From Streptomyces hokutonensis (GTDB lineage Bacteria; Actinomycetota; Actinomycetes; Streptomycetales; Streptomycetaceae): DNA of 64,000 nt. The first letter of the stretch is position 1. Each line of letters opens with the position of its first letter. A program made the position numbers and the translations under genes. Below the pieces are notes generated by a model, which worked only from the letters and a program-made list of their open reading frames with translations, was not told the origin of the DNA and searched no databases. Below, in pieces: positions 1 through 10,800 of the stretch. The stretch lies in assembly GCF_000376565.1 (NCBI RefSeq), contig NZ_BARG01000014.1, positions 62,001 through 126,000 of the forward strand, given 5' to 3'.

Positions 1-1
1 G

Positions 2-2500
<2,499 letters not shown>

Positions 2501-2595
2501 CGGCGGTGGGCGAAGCCTTGACACGGGCGGCGCCCACTCCCCATCGTTGAAGCGTCGGCGCCTTTCAGGCGCCCGGTTCATTCCCAGGGGGAGGA

Positions 2596-3636
2596 ATGAA
2601 CAGAGTTGTCTTCGGCAATCTCGGCGTCACTCTCACCGACCGGCACGGCGCCCGCGTCACCCGCCTGCCCCTGCGCGCAGAACCGCGACCGGTGCGGCTT
2701 CCCTACGGCCCGGGCGTCCTCGCGCCACCGTTTGTTGTGGGGCGGGAGGAACAGCGCGGACTCGTGCGCAGGGCGATCCGCGAGCGCTCGGCGGTGGAGT
2801 TCACGGGCCCCTGCGGAACGGGCAAGACCACCCTCCTCAGGGACGCGGCCGCGGGCGGAGCGTACGTACGGGTGGGCGGCACCGAACTGGAGGACCTGCT
2901 CCAGGACCTGATGCGCCAGTTCTACGTCTATCCGCTCCCCGACGGCACCCGGCTCAGCACCCAGCAGTGCGGCCAGGCGCTGGGCCATGTCACCGGAGTC
3001 GTCGTACTCGACGACGTGTCCTACACCCCGGACCAACTCGCCTATCTGCGGCGGGTGTTGCCGGGCTGCGCGCTGGTGACGGGCGCCGCCGCTCCGGCGC
3101 TCGGCGTGCTGGGGACCTCGCACGCGCTGCCGGGCCTGGCCGAGCCGGCGGCGGTGGCTCTGCTCTCCCGAGAGCTGGGCCGCTTCATCACGGACCCCGA
3201 AATGCCCGCTGTACGGCGGCTGGTGGCCGCCGTGGACGGGCAGCCGCTGCATCTGCGGCAGGCCGCCGCGCTGGCGCGCCACGACGGCCGCTCCTTCGCC
3301 GACCTCGCCCGGCGCGCGGAGTCCGACCCGAACACCCTCGACGAACTGAGCATCTCCACCATCGGCCCCCAGGCCAAGCGCGTGCTGGCGGTGCTCACCC
3401 TGTTCGGCGGCGCTGCTGCCCGCCGGCCTGCTCGCGCAGATGGCCGACATCGCGTACGTCGGAGAGACCTTCGAGTCGCTGTTCGCGAGCGGCCTGGCCG
3501 AACAGCGCGAGGACCGTTTCGGGCTGCCGGTCTGCAAGTGCGAGTCGTACCGGCAGATCCTGTACCGCTACATCGGGCTGGCCTCGGCGCTGCGCTCGCT
3601 GGTCACCTGGCTCGCCTCCGGCGACCCGACCGGTGA
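2596..3636 (+). CDS. STAND/NB-ARC-like ATPase, N-terminal half of a frameshifted gene
   Basis: This is the N-terminal half of what appears to be a single protein whose second half lies in the next frame (3440-4927). Seen: Walker A GPCGTGKTT at residues 71-79, a Walker B-like VVVLDD at about 135-140, and a leucine-rich region following (LPGLAEPAAVALL), the layout of an NB-ARC/STAND NTPase. Sensible protein ends near base 3405 (VLAVLTLFGG). After that the frame reads arginine-rich shadow sequence to the stop at 3636, while the +1 frame continues as LLPAGLLAQMADIAYVG. A purine-rich Shine-Dalgarno stretch (GGGGAGG, 2588-2594) lies almost against the ATG, an unusually short spacing. The break is either a real mutation or a one-base sequencing error. 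No close family is recognised. Confidence 0.7.
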   Translation: MNRVVFGNLGVTLTDRHGARVTRLPLRAEPRPVRLPYGPGVLAPPFVVGREEQRGLVRRAIRERSAVEFTGPCGTGKTTLLRDAAAGGAYVRVGGTELEDLLQDLMRQFYVYPLPDGTRLSTQQCGQALGHVTGVVVLDDVSYTPDQLAYLRRVLPGCALVTGAAAPALGVLGTSHALPGLAEPAAVALLSRELGRFITDPEMPAVRRLVAAVDGQPLHLRQAAALARHDGRSFADLARRAESDPNTLDELSISTIGPQAKRVLAVLTLFGGAAARRPARADGRHRVRRRDLRVAVRERPGRTARGPFRAAGLQVRVVPADPVPLHRAGLGAALAGHLARLRRPDR

Positions 3637-4927
3637 GGACGCGCGCGGAGCCGTCGACGCGGCGCTGAGCCTGCTCGGCATCGCGGCCGAACGGCGCGAG
3701 TGGGAGGTCGTCGTCCAGCTGGTGACCGCCGTGGAGCGCGTCCTGTTCGTCCAGGGACACTGGCAGGCCTGGCAGCACACCCTCGCGCAGGGGATCACCG
3801 CCGCGCAGGGGCTCGGCGACAAGGCGGCCGAGGCGTACTTCACCCACCAACAGGGCGTCCAGCACTTCCTGCACGACCGCACGGACCTCGCCCGCCGCCT
3901 CCTGCGACGGGCACTGGACCTGCGGACCGAGCTGGGCGACACGGCGGGCGCGGCGGTCACCGCGGCGAACCTCGCGCTGCTCGAACCGGTGGCACCTCCT
4001 CCGCGGCCTCCTGCCGGACCGGGGACACCGCGTTCCTGGCGGCGGGTGCTGACGGCTGTCGCCGCGGTGGTGGCGGTACTGGTGATCGGCACGGCGATCG
4101 GGCAGGCCCTGGGGGGATTCGGCGGCACGGGCGACAACAGCGATCCCACTTCCTCGTCGCCCGTGGGCCCGGGTTCCGGCGGAACCAGCAGCGGAACGAC
4201 GACCGGGCAGACCACCACGGGGGAGACCACTACGGGTCAGACGACCACGGGGGAGACCACGACGGGGGAGACGACCACGGGAAACGGCGGGACCCCCATC
4301 ACGCTCGCCGGGCCCGAAATCACCCCCACCGCGCAGGAGTTCGGGCTGACACACACCTACCCGTCCGTGGAGGCACCCGTGGTGGATTTCACGGTCACCA
4401 ACCCCAACGACCGGGCCATCGACCTCGGCACCCCGACCTTCGCCGGCGAAAGCGGCTTCTCCTACGCGGACGGAACCTGCGCACAGCGGTTGGAGGCCAA
4501 AGCCTCCTGCACGGTGTCCGTCGAGTTCTCGCCGAGTCGCGTCGGGCCCGAGAGCGATCGGCTCACGATCACGTCGGGCGGGCACTCGTACACGGCCGCC
4601 CTGACCGGTACGGGATTCGCGTCCCTCACGGTCAAGACCAGCGGGGCGTCCAGCCGTACCGTCACGATCACGGACAGCCGGGCCGGAAAGGTCTGTGAGA
4701 TCGAGTCCGGCTTCGACATCGCCATCCCCAGCGAACCCAAGCCGTGCGTGGTCCAGATCTCGGACAGCGAACAGCAGTTGACCGCGACCATCTCGGACGG
4801 CGAATTCAGCTTCCTGAACTGGTCGGGTGCATGTGCGAGTGACACCGACACCTGCGTGCCGATCCTCACCCGGGACACCGAGGCGACGGCCGCCTTCTCC
4901 CCGCCCTCGCCGGAACCGCTCCGCTGA
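3440..4927 (+). CDS. membrane protein with Thr-rich repeats and choice-of-anchor-D-like domain, C-terminal half of frameshifted gene
   Basis: Continuation, in the +1 frame, of the ATPase at 2596. The ATG at 3440 is only the first methionine in this frame; homologous-looking sequence begins about 30 bases earlier. Seen: a helical TPR-like part (residues 1-180), a basic stop followed by one transmembrane helix (VLTAVAAVVAVLVIGTAIG, about 198-216), six copies of a Thr-Thr-Thr-Gly-Gln/Glu pentapeptide, an immunoglobulin-like domain typical of choice-of-anchor D/HYDIN-like modules (VDFTVTNPNDRAIDLGTP ... SCTVSVEFSP), and a Cys-containing C-terminal beta domain. With the upstream half this would be a cytoplasmic ATPase sensor with an extracellular beta-sandwich stalk. 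The function is unknown. Confidence 0.7.
   Translation: MADIAYVGETFESLFASGLAEQREDRFGLPVCKCESYRQILYRYIGLASALRSLVTWLASGDPTGEDARGAVDAALSLLGIAAERREWEVVVQLVTAVERVLFVQGHWQAWQHTLAQGITAAQGLGDKAAEAYFTHQQGVQHFLHDRTDLARRLLRRALDLRTELGDTAGAAVTAANLALLEPVAPPPRPPAGPGTPRSWRRVLTAVAAVVAVLVIGTAIGQALGGFGGTGDNSDPTSSSPVGPGSGGTSSGTTTGQTTTGETTTGQTTTGETTTGETTTGNGGTPITLAGPEITPTAQEFGLTHTYPSVEAPVVDFTVTNPNDRAIDLGTPTFAGESGFSYADGTCAQRLEAKASCTVSVEFSPSRVGPESDRLTITSGGHSYTAALTGTGFASLTVKTSGASSRTVTITDSRAGKVCEIESGFDIAIPSEPKPCVVQISDSEQQLTATISDGEFSFLNWSGACASDTDTCVPILTRDTEATAAFSPPSPEPLR
4196..4285 (+). repeat. 15-bp tandem repeat encoding TTTGQ/TTTGE, six copies
   Basis: Six in-frame 15-base units encode TTTG followed by Gln, Glu or Asn. 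They form a flexible, probably extracellular linker between the transmembrane helix and the beta-sandwich domain. Codon choice varies between ACG, ACC and ACT, so the copies have diverged at silent sites. Confidence 0.85.
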
Positions 4928-4946
4928 CGCGACCGGTGCGCGCAGG

Positions 4947-5525
4947 TCAGCCGGACCGGAACAGCATCCCCGCCAGCACCCGGAACACCTCCTCCGGCTC
5001 CCGCTCACCCACCGCCCCGTCCAGATTGTGGCCGAGCAGCAGCGTCGCGAAGCCGTGCGCCAGGGACCACGCGGCGACTCCGGCGAGGCGCGCGTCGGGG
5101 CCGCGGCCCTCGGGAGGTACGGCGGAGACGGCGCCGCCGAGCGCCTCGCTCGCGAGTGCGCGGGCCGTGGTGAGTTCGAGGTCGCCCTCGCGCAGCAGCT
5201 CGGGTGCGAACATCACCTGGAAGTGCGCCGGATGCTCGCGCGCGAAGCGCACGTACCGCACTCCCGCGTCCTTGAGATCCACCGCCTCCGCGATCGTGGC
5301 GGCCAGCAGCCCGAACCCCTCGGCCGCGATGGCGGTCAACAGGCCCGTGCGGTCCTTGAAGTGATGGGCCGGCGCCGCGTGCGAGACGCCGGCACGGCGG
5401 GCGAGGTCCCGCAGGCTCAGCCCGGACGGGCCGTCGGCGGCGATGACGTCGAGCGCGGCGGTGAGGACGGCGCGGCGCAGGTCGCCGTGGTGGTACGGGC
5501 TCTTGGTCGGCTTGGTCGTACTCAT
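4947..5525 (-). CDS. TetR/AcrR-family transcriptional regulator
   Basis: A 192-residue one-component repressor. The helix-turn-helix lies at about residues 27-62 (LSLRDLARRAGVSHAAPAHHFKDRTGLL). The C-terminal ligand domain contains VRYVRFAREHPAHFQVMF, which resembles the WHG-type TetR C-terminal domain. It is transcribed divergently from the gene at 5632. The 106-base gap holds a near-palindrome CTTGTCAGTGTCAAG and a further TTGACAAG half-site, so autoregulation and control of the neighbour are likely (inference). The ligand is unknown. The start is the ATG at 5523-5525. Confidence 0.9.
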   Translation of the reverse strand: MSTTKPTKSPYHHGDLRRAVLTAALDVIAADGPSGLSLRDLARRAGVSHAAPAHHFKDRTGLLTAIAAEGFGLLAATIAEAVDLKDAGVRYVRFAREHPAHFQVMFAPELLREGDLELTTARALASEALGGAVSAVPPEGRGPDARLAGVAAWSLAHGFATLLLGHNLDGAVGEREPEEVFRVLAGMLFRSG

Positions 5526-5551
5526 ACTCAGCAGCGTACGCCGAATCTAGG

Positions 5552-5595
5552 CATTGACAAGTTCGAGCGGTTGGGGCAATCTTGTCAGTGTCAAG
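5552..5595 (+). promoter_or_regulatory. divergent promoter with TetR-type operator
   Basis: TTGACA at 5554-5559 is followed after 17 bases by CAATCT (5577-5582), a plausible housekeeping promoter for the rightward gene. The imperfect palindrome CTTGTCAGTGTCAAG (5581-5595) overlaps the -10 side, and an inverted TTGACAAG half-site (5554-5561) overlaps the -35. This arrangement suits repression by the adjacent TetR protein. Binding is inferred, not shown. Confidence 0.5.
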
Positions 5596-5631
5596 TTGTG
5601 GAACGATCGGGACGCGACAAGGAGTTGTGCC

Positions 5632-6540
5632 ATGTCCGAAGACGTACGTGGAGTGGAGACCGCGAGCTACCCCGCCACCGTGGAGCCGGGCCGGGTGCGC
5701 CAGCTCTGGCACCTGCTCGAACCCCTGCACGCGCTGCTGTACTACGCGCCGGAGGTCTTCGAGGAGGCCGCCGCGCTCGGCTACGGCACCGAGGAGCGCT
5801 GGCCGAGCTACTTCCCGCTGCGCGCCGCCCCGTTGGGCCCGGCCGGCACCGAGCGGGTGACCTCCGCCTTCTACAGCTTCAGCCCCCGTATGGTCGCCGA
5901 GCACATCGACCCCGCATGGCGCATCGCGAGCCCGGACGCCGTACTGAAGGCGAGGCTGCGCGGAATGGACCGGGCCTACCGCGCGATATTCGGCGACCGT
6001 GTCGACAGCCCCGAACTCGCGGAGGCCGCCGCCCTCGCCCGCCGCGCCGCCGAGTCGGTCACCACGGCCGGCCGCCCCCTCGCCGCGGCCAACGCCGAGT
6101 TGGCCTGGCCCGAGGAACCCCACCTCCAGCTGTGGCAGGCGGCGACGATCCTGCGCGAACACCGCGGCGACGGCCACCTCGCCGCCCTCCTCGTCGCCGG
6201 CCTGGACCCGGTCGAGTCCCTGGTCTCCTTCGCCGCGATAGGCGCCGCCTCCGTCGAGCGCTTCGAGAGCCGGGGCTGGAGCCGGGAGGAATGGGCGGCG
6301 GCCCGCCAACGCCTGGTCGCCCGCGGCCTGTTGGACGACCTCGGTACGGCGACGAGGGCGGGTCGCGAGCTGCGCCAGGAGGTGGAGCGCCACACCGACC
6401 GGCTGGCCGCCGAGCCCTGGCAGTTCCTCGGCAGGGCCGACACCGACCGACTCGCCGATCTGCTGGGGGAGTTCTGGGTCGCGGTGCTCGGTTCCGGGCT
6501 GCTGCCCTCGGAGTCGACCTTGGGTATCGGCAAGGTCTGA
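5632..6540 (+). CDS. conserved helical protein, SCO6745-like family
   Basis: A 302-residue mostly alpha-helical protein without signal peptide. Features are the N-terminal RQLWHLLEPLHALLYYAPE, a ...YFPLRAAPLG... segment, and a C-terminal winged-helix-like region (WSREEWAAARQRLVARGLLDD). These recall an actinobacterial family annotated as SCO6745-type or helix-turn-helix-like; no catalytic motif is evident. The ATG at 5632 is chosen because ACAAGGAG at 5617-5624 sits 7 bases upstream, whereas an earlier in-frame start at 5554 would overlap the promoter. It is divergent from the TetR regulator and probably its target. The substrate or partner is unknown. Confidence 0.8.
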   Translation: MSEDVRGVETASYPATVEPGRVRQLWHLLEPLHALLYYAPEVFEEAAALGYGTEERWPSYFPLRAAPLGPAGTERVTSAFYSFSPRMVAEHIDPAWRIASPDAVLKARLRGMDRAYRAIFGDRVDSPELAEAAALARRAAESVTTAGRPLAAANAELAWPEEPHLQLWQAATILREHRGDGHLAALLVAGLDPVESLVSFAAIGAASVERFESRGWSREEWAAARQRLVARGLLDDLGTATRAGRELRQEVERHTDRLAAEPWQFLGRADTDRLADLLGEFWVAVLGSGLLPSESTLGIGKV

Positions 6541-6561
6541 AAGGTGCTCGGCAAGGTCTGA
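6527..6561 (+). repeat. short 21-bp-period duplication across a stop codon
   Basis: TCGGCAAGGTCTGA occurs at 6527-6540 and again at 6548-6561. The first copy contains the last codons and stop of the preceding gene, so the second is a duplicated tail lying outside the coding sequence. It looks like replication slippage with no evident role. Confidence 0.7.
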
Positions 6562-6785
6562 GAAGGGTGTCCGTTCAGGTCTGAGAGGGCCCTGGGGAGA
6601 GAGTGTGGGGGGAGAGTGCGAGGTGGGGGCGCCCACGCGGACTAAGTCGTGCCGATACACCCGAGTTGCGCGTCATGCGCCCCCGGGCCCCATATGTTCG
6701 CGACATCTCCGCCGCTAACGTGGGCACCAGGTCAATATCCGCCCCCGCAGGGGCGGGGGCCGGGTGAACCAGGGGAGGGGCGCAC

Positions 6786-7526
6786 GTGATGCGTCTGAGG
6801 GGTGGGGCGGCCGTCGCCGTCCTGATCATGTTGTCCGTCGCCGGATGCAAGGACACCACAGGGGCCTCCGGGCCCGAAGCGACGACCGGCGGGGACTCCG
6901 GAGGGAACTCCGGCGGAGGTGGGGGCGCGGCGCTCACCGCCGCCGAGTCCCTGACCGTCAAGGGGCGGGCGCCGAAGACCGGTTACTCCCGCGAGCGGTT
7001 CGGCACCGCCTGGGCCGACACCGATTCCAACAGCTGCGACACCAGGGACGACATCCTCAAACGGGACCTGAAGCAGGTGAAGTTCACCGGCGGCACCTGC
7101 AAGGTGTCGTACGGCGTCCTCGAATCCGACCCGTACTCCGGCAAGGAGGTGATCTACCGTCGCGGGGCCAGCCTCGTCGACATAGACCACCTCGTCGCCC
7201 TCTCGGACGCCTGGCAGAAGGGCGCCAAGTACTGGGACGCCAGCAAGCGCATAGCCCTCGCCAACGACCCCCTCAACCTCCTCACCGTCGGCGCGAGCGC
7301 CAACCGCAGCAAGGGCGACGGCGACACGGCGACCTGGGTGCCGCCCGACAAGACGTACCGCTGCACCTATGTGGCCGCGCAGGTCGCCGTGAAGAAGAAG
7401 TACGGGCTGTGGGTCACCGCCGCCGAGAAGGCCGCGATGAAGAAGGTCCTCTCGACCTGTCCGGGCCAGAAGCTCCCGTCCGGCGGGAACCCGACGAACG
7501 CGCCGAGCAGGTTCCACGCGAAGTGA
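6786..7526 (+). CDS. secreted HNH/DUF1524-type nuclease-like lipoprotein
   Basis: A 246-residue exported protein. Residues 1-20 form a lipoprotein signal peptide ending in the lipobox LSVAGC, with Cys21 as the lipidation site. A Gly/Ser-rich linker follows, then a DUF1524-type HNH fold: DIDHLVALSDAW (about residues 129-140, with Asp-His as the metal/catalytic pair) and NDPLNLLTVGASANRSKGD, where Asn and the RSKGD end match the family. Two Cys pairs may be disulfides. Such proteins are common in Streptomyces and are presumed extracellular nucleases. GTG at 6786 is followed directly by ATG at 6789; GGGGAGGGG at 6772-6780 supports either. It lies just upstream of the RHS toxin gene, but no shared operon is evident. 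Confidence 0.85.
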   Translation: MMRLRGGAAVAVLIMLSVAGCKDTTGASGPEATTGGDSGGNSGGGGGAALTAAESLTVKGRAPKTGYSRERFGTAWADTDSNSCDTRDDILKRDLKQVKFTGGTCKVSYGVLESDPYSGKEVIYRRGASLVDIDHLVALSDAWQKGAKYWDASKRIALANDPLNLLTVGASANRSKGDGDTATWVPPDKTYRCTYVAAQVAVKKKYGLWVTAAEKAAMKKVLSTCPGQKLPSGGNPTNAPSRFHAK

Positions 7527-7858
7527 GCCGACTTGAGTCGACGTGAGTCGACGTGAGCTGAGCGCCCGTCAGAGCAAGCCCTTTCCCGTGAAGTACATAT
7601 ACGGGAGATGACGATCTGTTCTGGTCAAGTCGTTGTACTGGTAAAGGAGTTCACAAGGAACAAAGGGGCATGAGGGGTGACTCGGGGTGCGTTCACCGGG
7701 TAATGGTCAAGATCGGTCGATGATCTCTTCTGGGGTCTGTTCGGTCTTTGTTGGTGATGGGCAAGATCTGTGCGTTTCTGTGGCTGTCCTGTCAGGACCC
7801 GGTCAAGCATCGGCTGACGGCGGCTGCTTCGTGCCCGTCGACCGTTGGAGTCCCCGTC
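7527..7858 (+). other. 332-bp non-coding leader before the RHS gene
   Basis: No gene is seen. The stretch has lower GC than its flanks, a short hairpin around 7587-7606 (CCCGT/ACGGG), and several recurring GGTCAAG or GGCAAGATC motifs. An open frame extends back to 7748, but that part lacks a signal peptide and Shine-Dalgarno context, so I treat it as leader. The RHS promoter is presumably here; I cannot pinpoint it. Confidence 0.5.
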
Positions 7859-10800
7859 GTGCGTATCCGGCTCGCTCGCCGTGTTCGCCCACCCCGCCGT
7901 ACACGGCGCGCCCGCCGCGGTGTCGCGCTGCTCCTGCTGACCGCGCTCGCGCTGATGTGGACGACGCAGCAGGCGATGGCCGACGGGGTCGAACTGCACG
8001 CCGTGGACGTCTCGTTGCCGAGCCTGTCCTCGCTCACCGCCTGGCTGAAGGACCCGCACTGGGGCCGGCTGCCGTCGGAGAAGTCCGGCACGGCGGCCGG
8101 CAAGCGGCACCGGGTCTCGGCCGCCGCCACCGAGGCACACCAGGGCGCGGGCCGTAAGCCGGGGAAGGGCAAGGGCGAACTCGCCGCCTACCACGCCCAC
8201 TCGGCGTCGGTGAAGCGCGGAAAGAGCGCCGCGGGCAAGGCCGGTTTCAACGCGAAGACCAGCAAGCGGGACGCGGGGAAGTCCTCGCGGACCGACACCG
8301 TCTTCGACAACGCCGACGGGTCGATCACCAGACAGATCTCCCCGACACCGGTCAACTACCAGGTCGGCAAGGGCAGATGGGCCCCCATCGACGTGGACGT
8401 GCGGGCCGGACCCGACGGGCGGTGGCACGAGAAGGCCAACTCCGTCGGCGTCGACTTCGCGGCGAAGGCGGACGACTCGACGCTCGTCTCCCTTTCCCCC
8501 GACGCACAGCACACCGTCTCCTACGGGCTGAAGGACGCCCAGGCCGTCAAGGGCACCGTCGACGGCGGCTCGCGCGTCACCTACCCCGAGGTGCTCACCG
8601 ACACCGACCTCCAGGTCGCCCCCACCGCCACCGGCGTCAAGGAAGCGGTCGTCCTGCACTCCGCGGACGCCGGCAACTCCTGGACCTTCCCGCTCCACCT
8701 CAAGGGACTCACCCCCGTCCAGAACAAGGACGGCTCGATCGTCCTGCGCGACAGCGCGGGCAAGACAGTGGAGCGCGTCCCGCCGTCGTACGCCTACGAC
8801 TCGAAGGTCGATCCGCGCTCCGGTGACCCGACCACGACCCACGACGTCACCACCACCCTCGTGCGGGACGGCAGTGGCTACGCGCTGAGGATCACCCTCG
8901 ACGACACCTGGCTGAAGGACACGCACCGCGTCTTCCCGGTCACCGTCGACCCGACCGTCACCGACGGCTGGACCACCACCTACGCCGAGTCGGGCTCGGA
9001 CGCGACGGGCGACCACTCCTACGAGCAGACGATCAAGGTCGGTTCGTACGACTCGGGCACGCACTCCGCGGCGAGCTACGTCAACCACTGGGACACCGCC
9101 TGGGACGACACCGGTCTGACGGTCACCGCGGCGAAGCTGGAGCTGTTCGACACCTGGGCCGCGACCTGCACCGCCGAGCGTTTCGACGTCGCCCTCGTCA
9201 CCCAGGCCTGGACGCCCGAGGGCGTCACCAGCTACCCCGGGCCGAGCTACGGCGCCTCCATCGGCAACCTGACCCCGACCGTGCCGAACGCCTGCGCGAA
9301 CACGAGTGCCGACCGGAGCGTGGGCGACACGGTGGACGTGACGCTGTCGACCTCGGCGATCCAGGGCTGGTTCAGCGGGACGACCGCCGACTACGGCCTC
9401 GCGCTCTACGCGTCCACGAGCGACGCCGCGCACTGGAAGCAGTTCGGCTCCTTCAACGACCCCTCGCTGGGCCCGAAGCTCATCGTCACCTACACCGGGA
9501 ACACCGCCCCGCAGCTCTACGAGCAGTTCCCCGCGGACAACGCGGTCGTCGGCACCACCACCCCGGAGCTCACCGCCTGGGCGGGCGGCGCCAACTCCAC
9601 CAGCGGCAGCGCGAACAAGTACCAGTTCAAGGTCTACGACGCCAACAACGCCCTGGTCGTCGACTCGGGCCTGGTCTCCACCGGCGACTGGACCGTGCCG
9701 GCCGGGAAGCTGGCCTGGGGCAAGAACTACAACTGGGAAGTCCAGGCGTACGACGCGACGACCGGGCTCTACTCGCCCGCCGACCCCTACGAGTTGTCCG
9801 TCCAGGTGCCCCAGCCGGTCATCACCTCGGGGCTCTCGCAGAACAGCAGCGACCACGGCTTCGACGCGTCCATCGGCAACTACACCACCTCCGACACGGA
9901 CGCCTCGATCTCCACCGTCGGCCCGTCCCTGGACGTCGAGCGCGACTACAACTCCCGTGACCCGCGCTGGACCGGAGCCTTCGGTTCCGGCTGGTCGTCC
10001 ATCTTCGACGCCCGCGCCACCGAGCAGTACAGCGCGGCCGGCGCGGTCACCAGCGTCAACGTCACCTATCCGGACGGCTCACAGGTCGGCTACGGCAAGA
10101 ACAGCGACGGCACCTTCGCGCCCGGCACCGGCCGCTGGGCCACGTTCACCACGGTCAGCGCGGGCGGCTACAGCCTGACCGACAAGGACGACACGGTCTA
10201 CGCCTTCACCACCCTGCTGACCACGGGCAACTACGGACTCACCTCCGTCACCGACGCCAACGGCCGCTCCATATCGCTGACTTGGACCAGCGGCCACGTC
10301 ACGCAGATGAAGTCCAACGTGTCCGGCCGCACCCTGACCCTCACCTGGTCCACCCCCTCCGGCGCCCTCGCCGCGCATGTCGCGACCGTCACCACCGACC
10401 CGGTCACCGCCGGCACCGCGTCGACCGCGCTGACCTGGAACTACGGTTACACCGGCGACCAGTTGACGACCGTGTGCGCGCCGCTGTCGACGACGAAGTG
10501 CACGACGTACGGCTACACGACGGGCTCGCAGTACCAGAACGCCTCCCTCGACCTCGACCCGAGCGCGGCCTGGCCGCTCACGGAGAGCTCGGGCACCACC
10601 GCGAAGGACGCGGTCCTCGCCAACGAGGGTACGAAGAACGCGACGTACGAGAACGTGACGCTGGGCGCGGCAGGACCGCTCACCGGTTCCTCCTCCACCG
10701 CGGCGACCTTCAACGGCACCACCTCCGACGTCGCCCTGCCGAAGAACACCGGCAACGACACCGACTCGGGCGCGCTGTCCCTGTGGTTCAAGACCTCGGC

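Noticed and set aside
7748..7858. Upstream in-frame extension of the RHS gene to ATG 7748
   Set aside because: Sequence reads as non-coding and would bury the signal peptide; GTG 7859 has a Shine-Dalgarno and a signal peptide.
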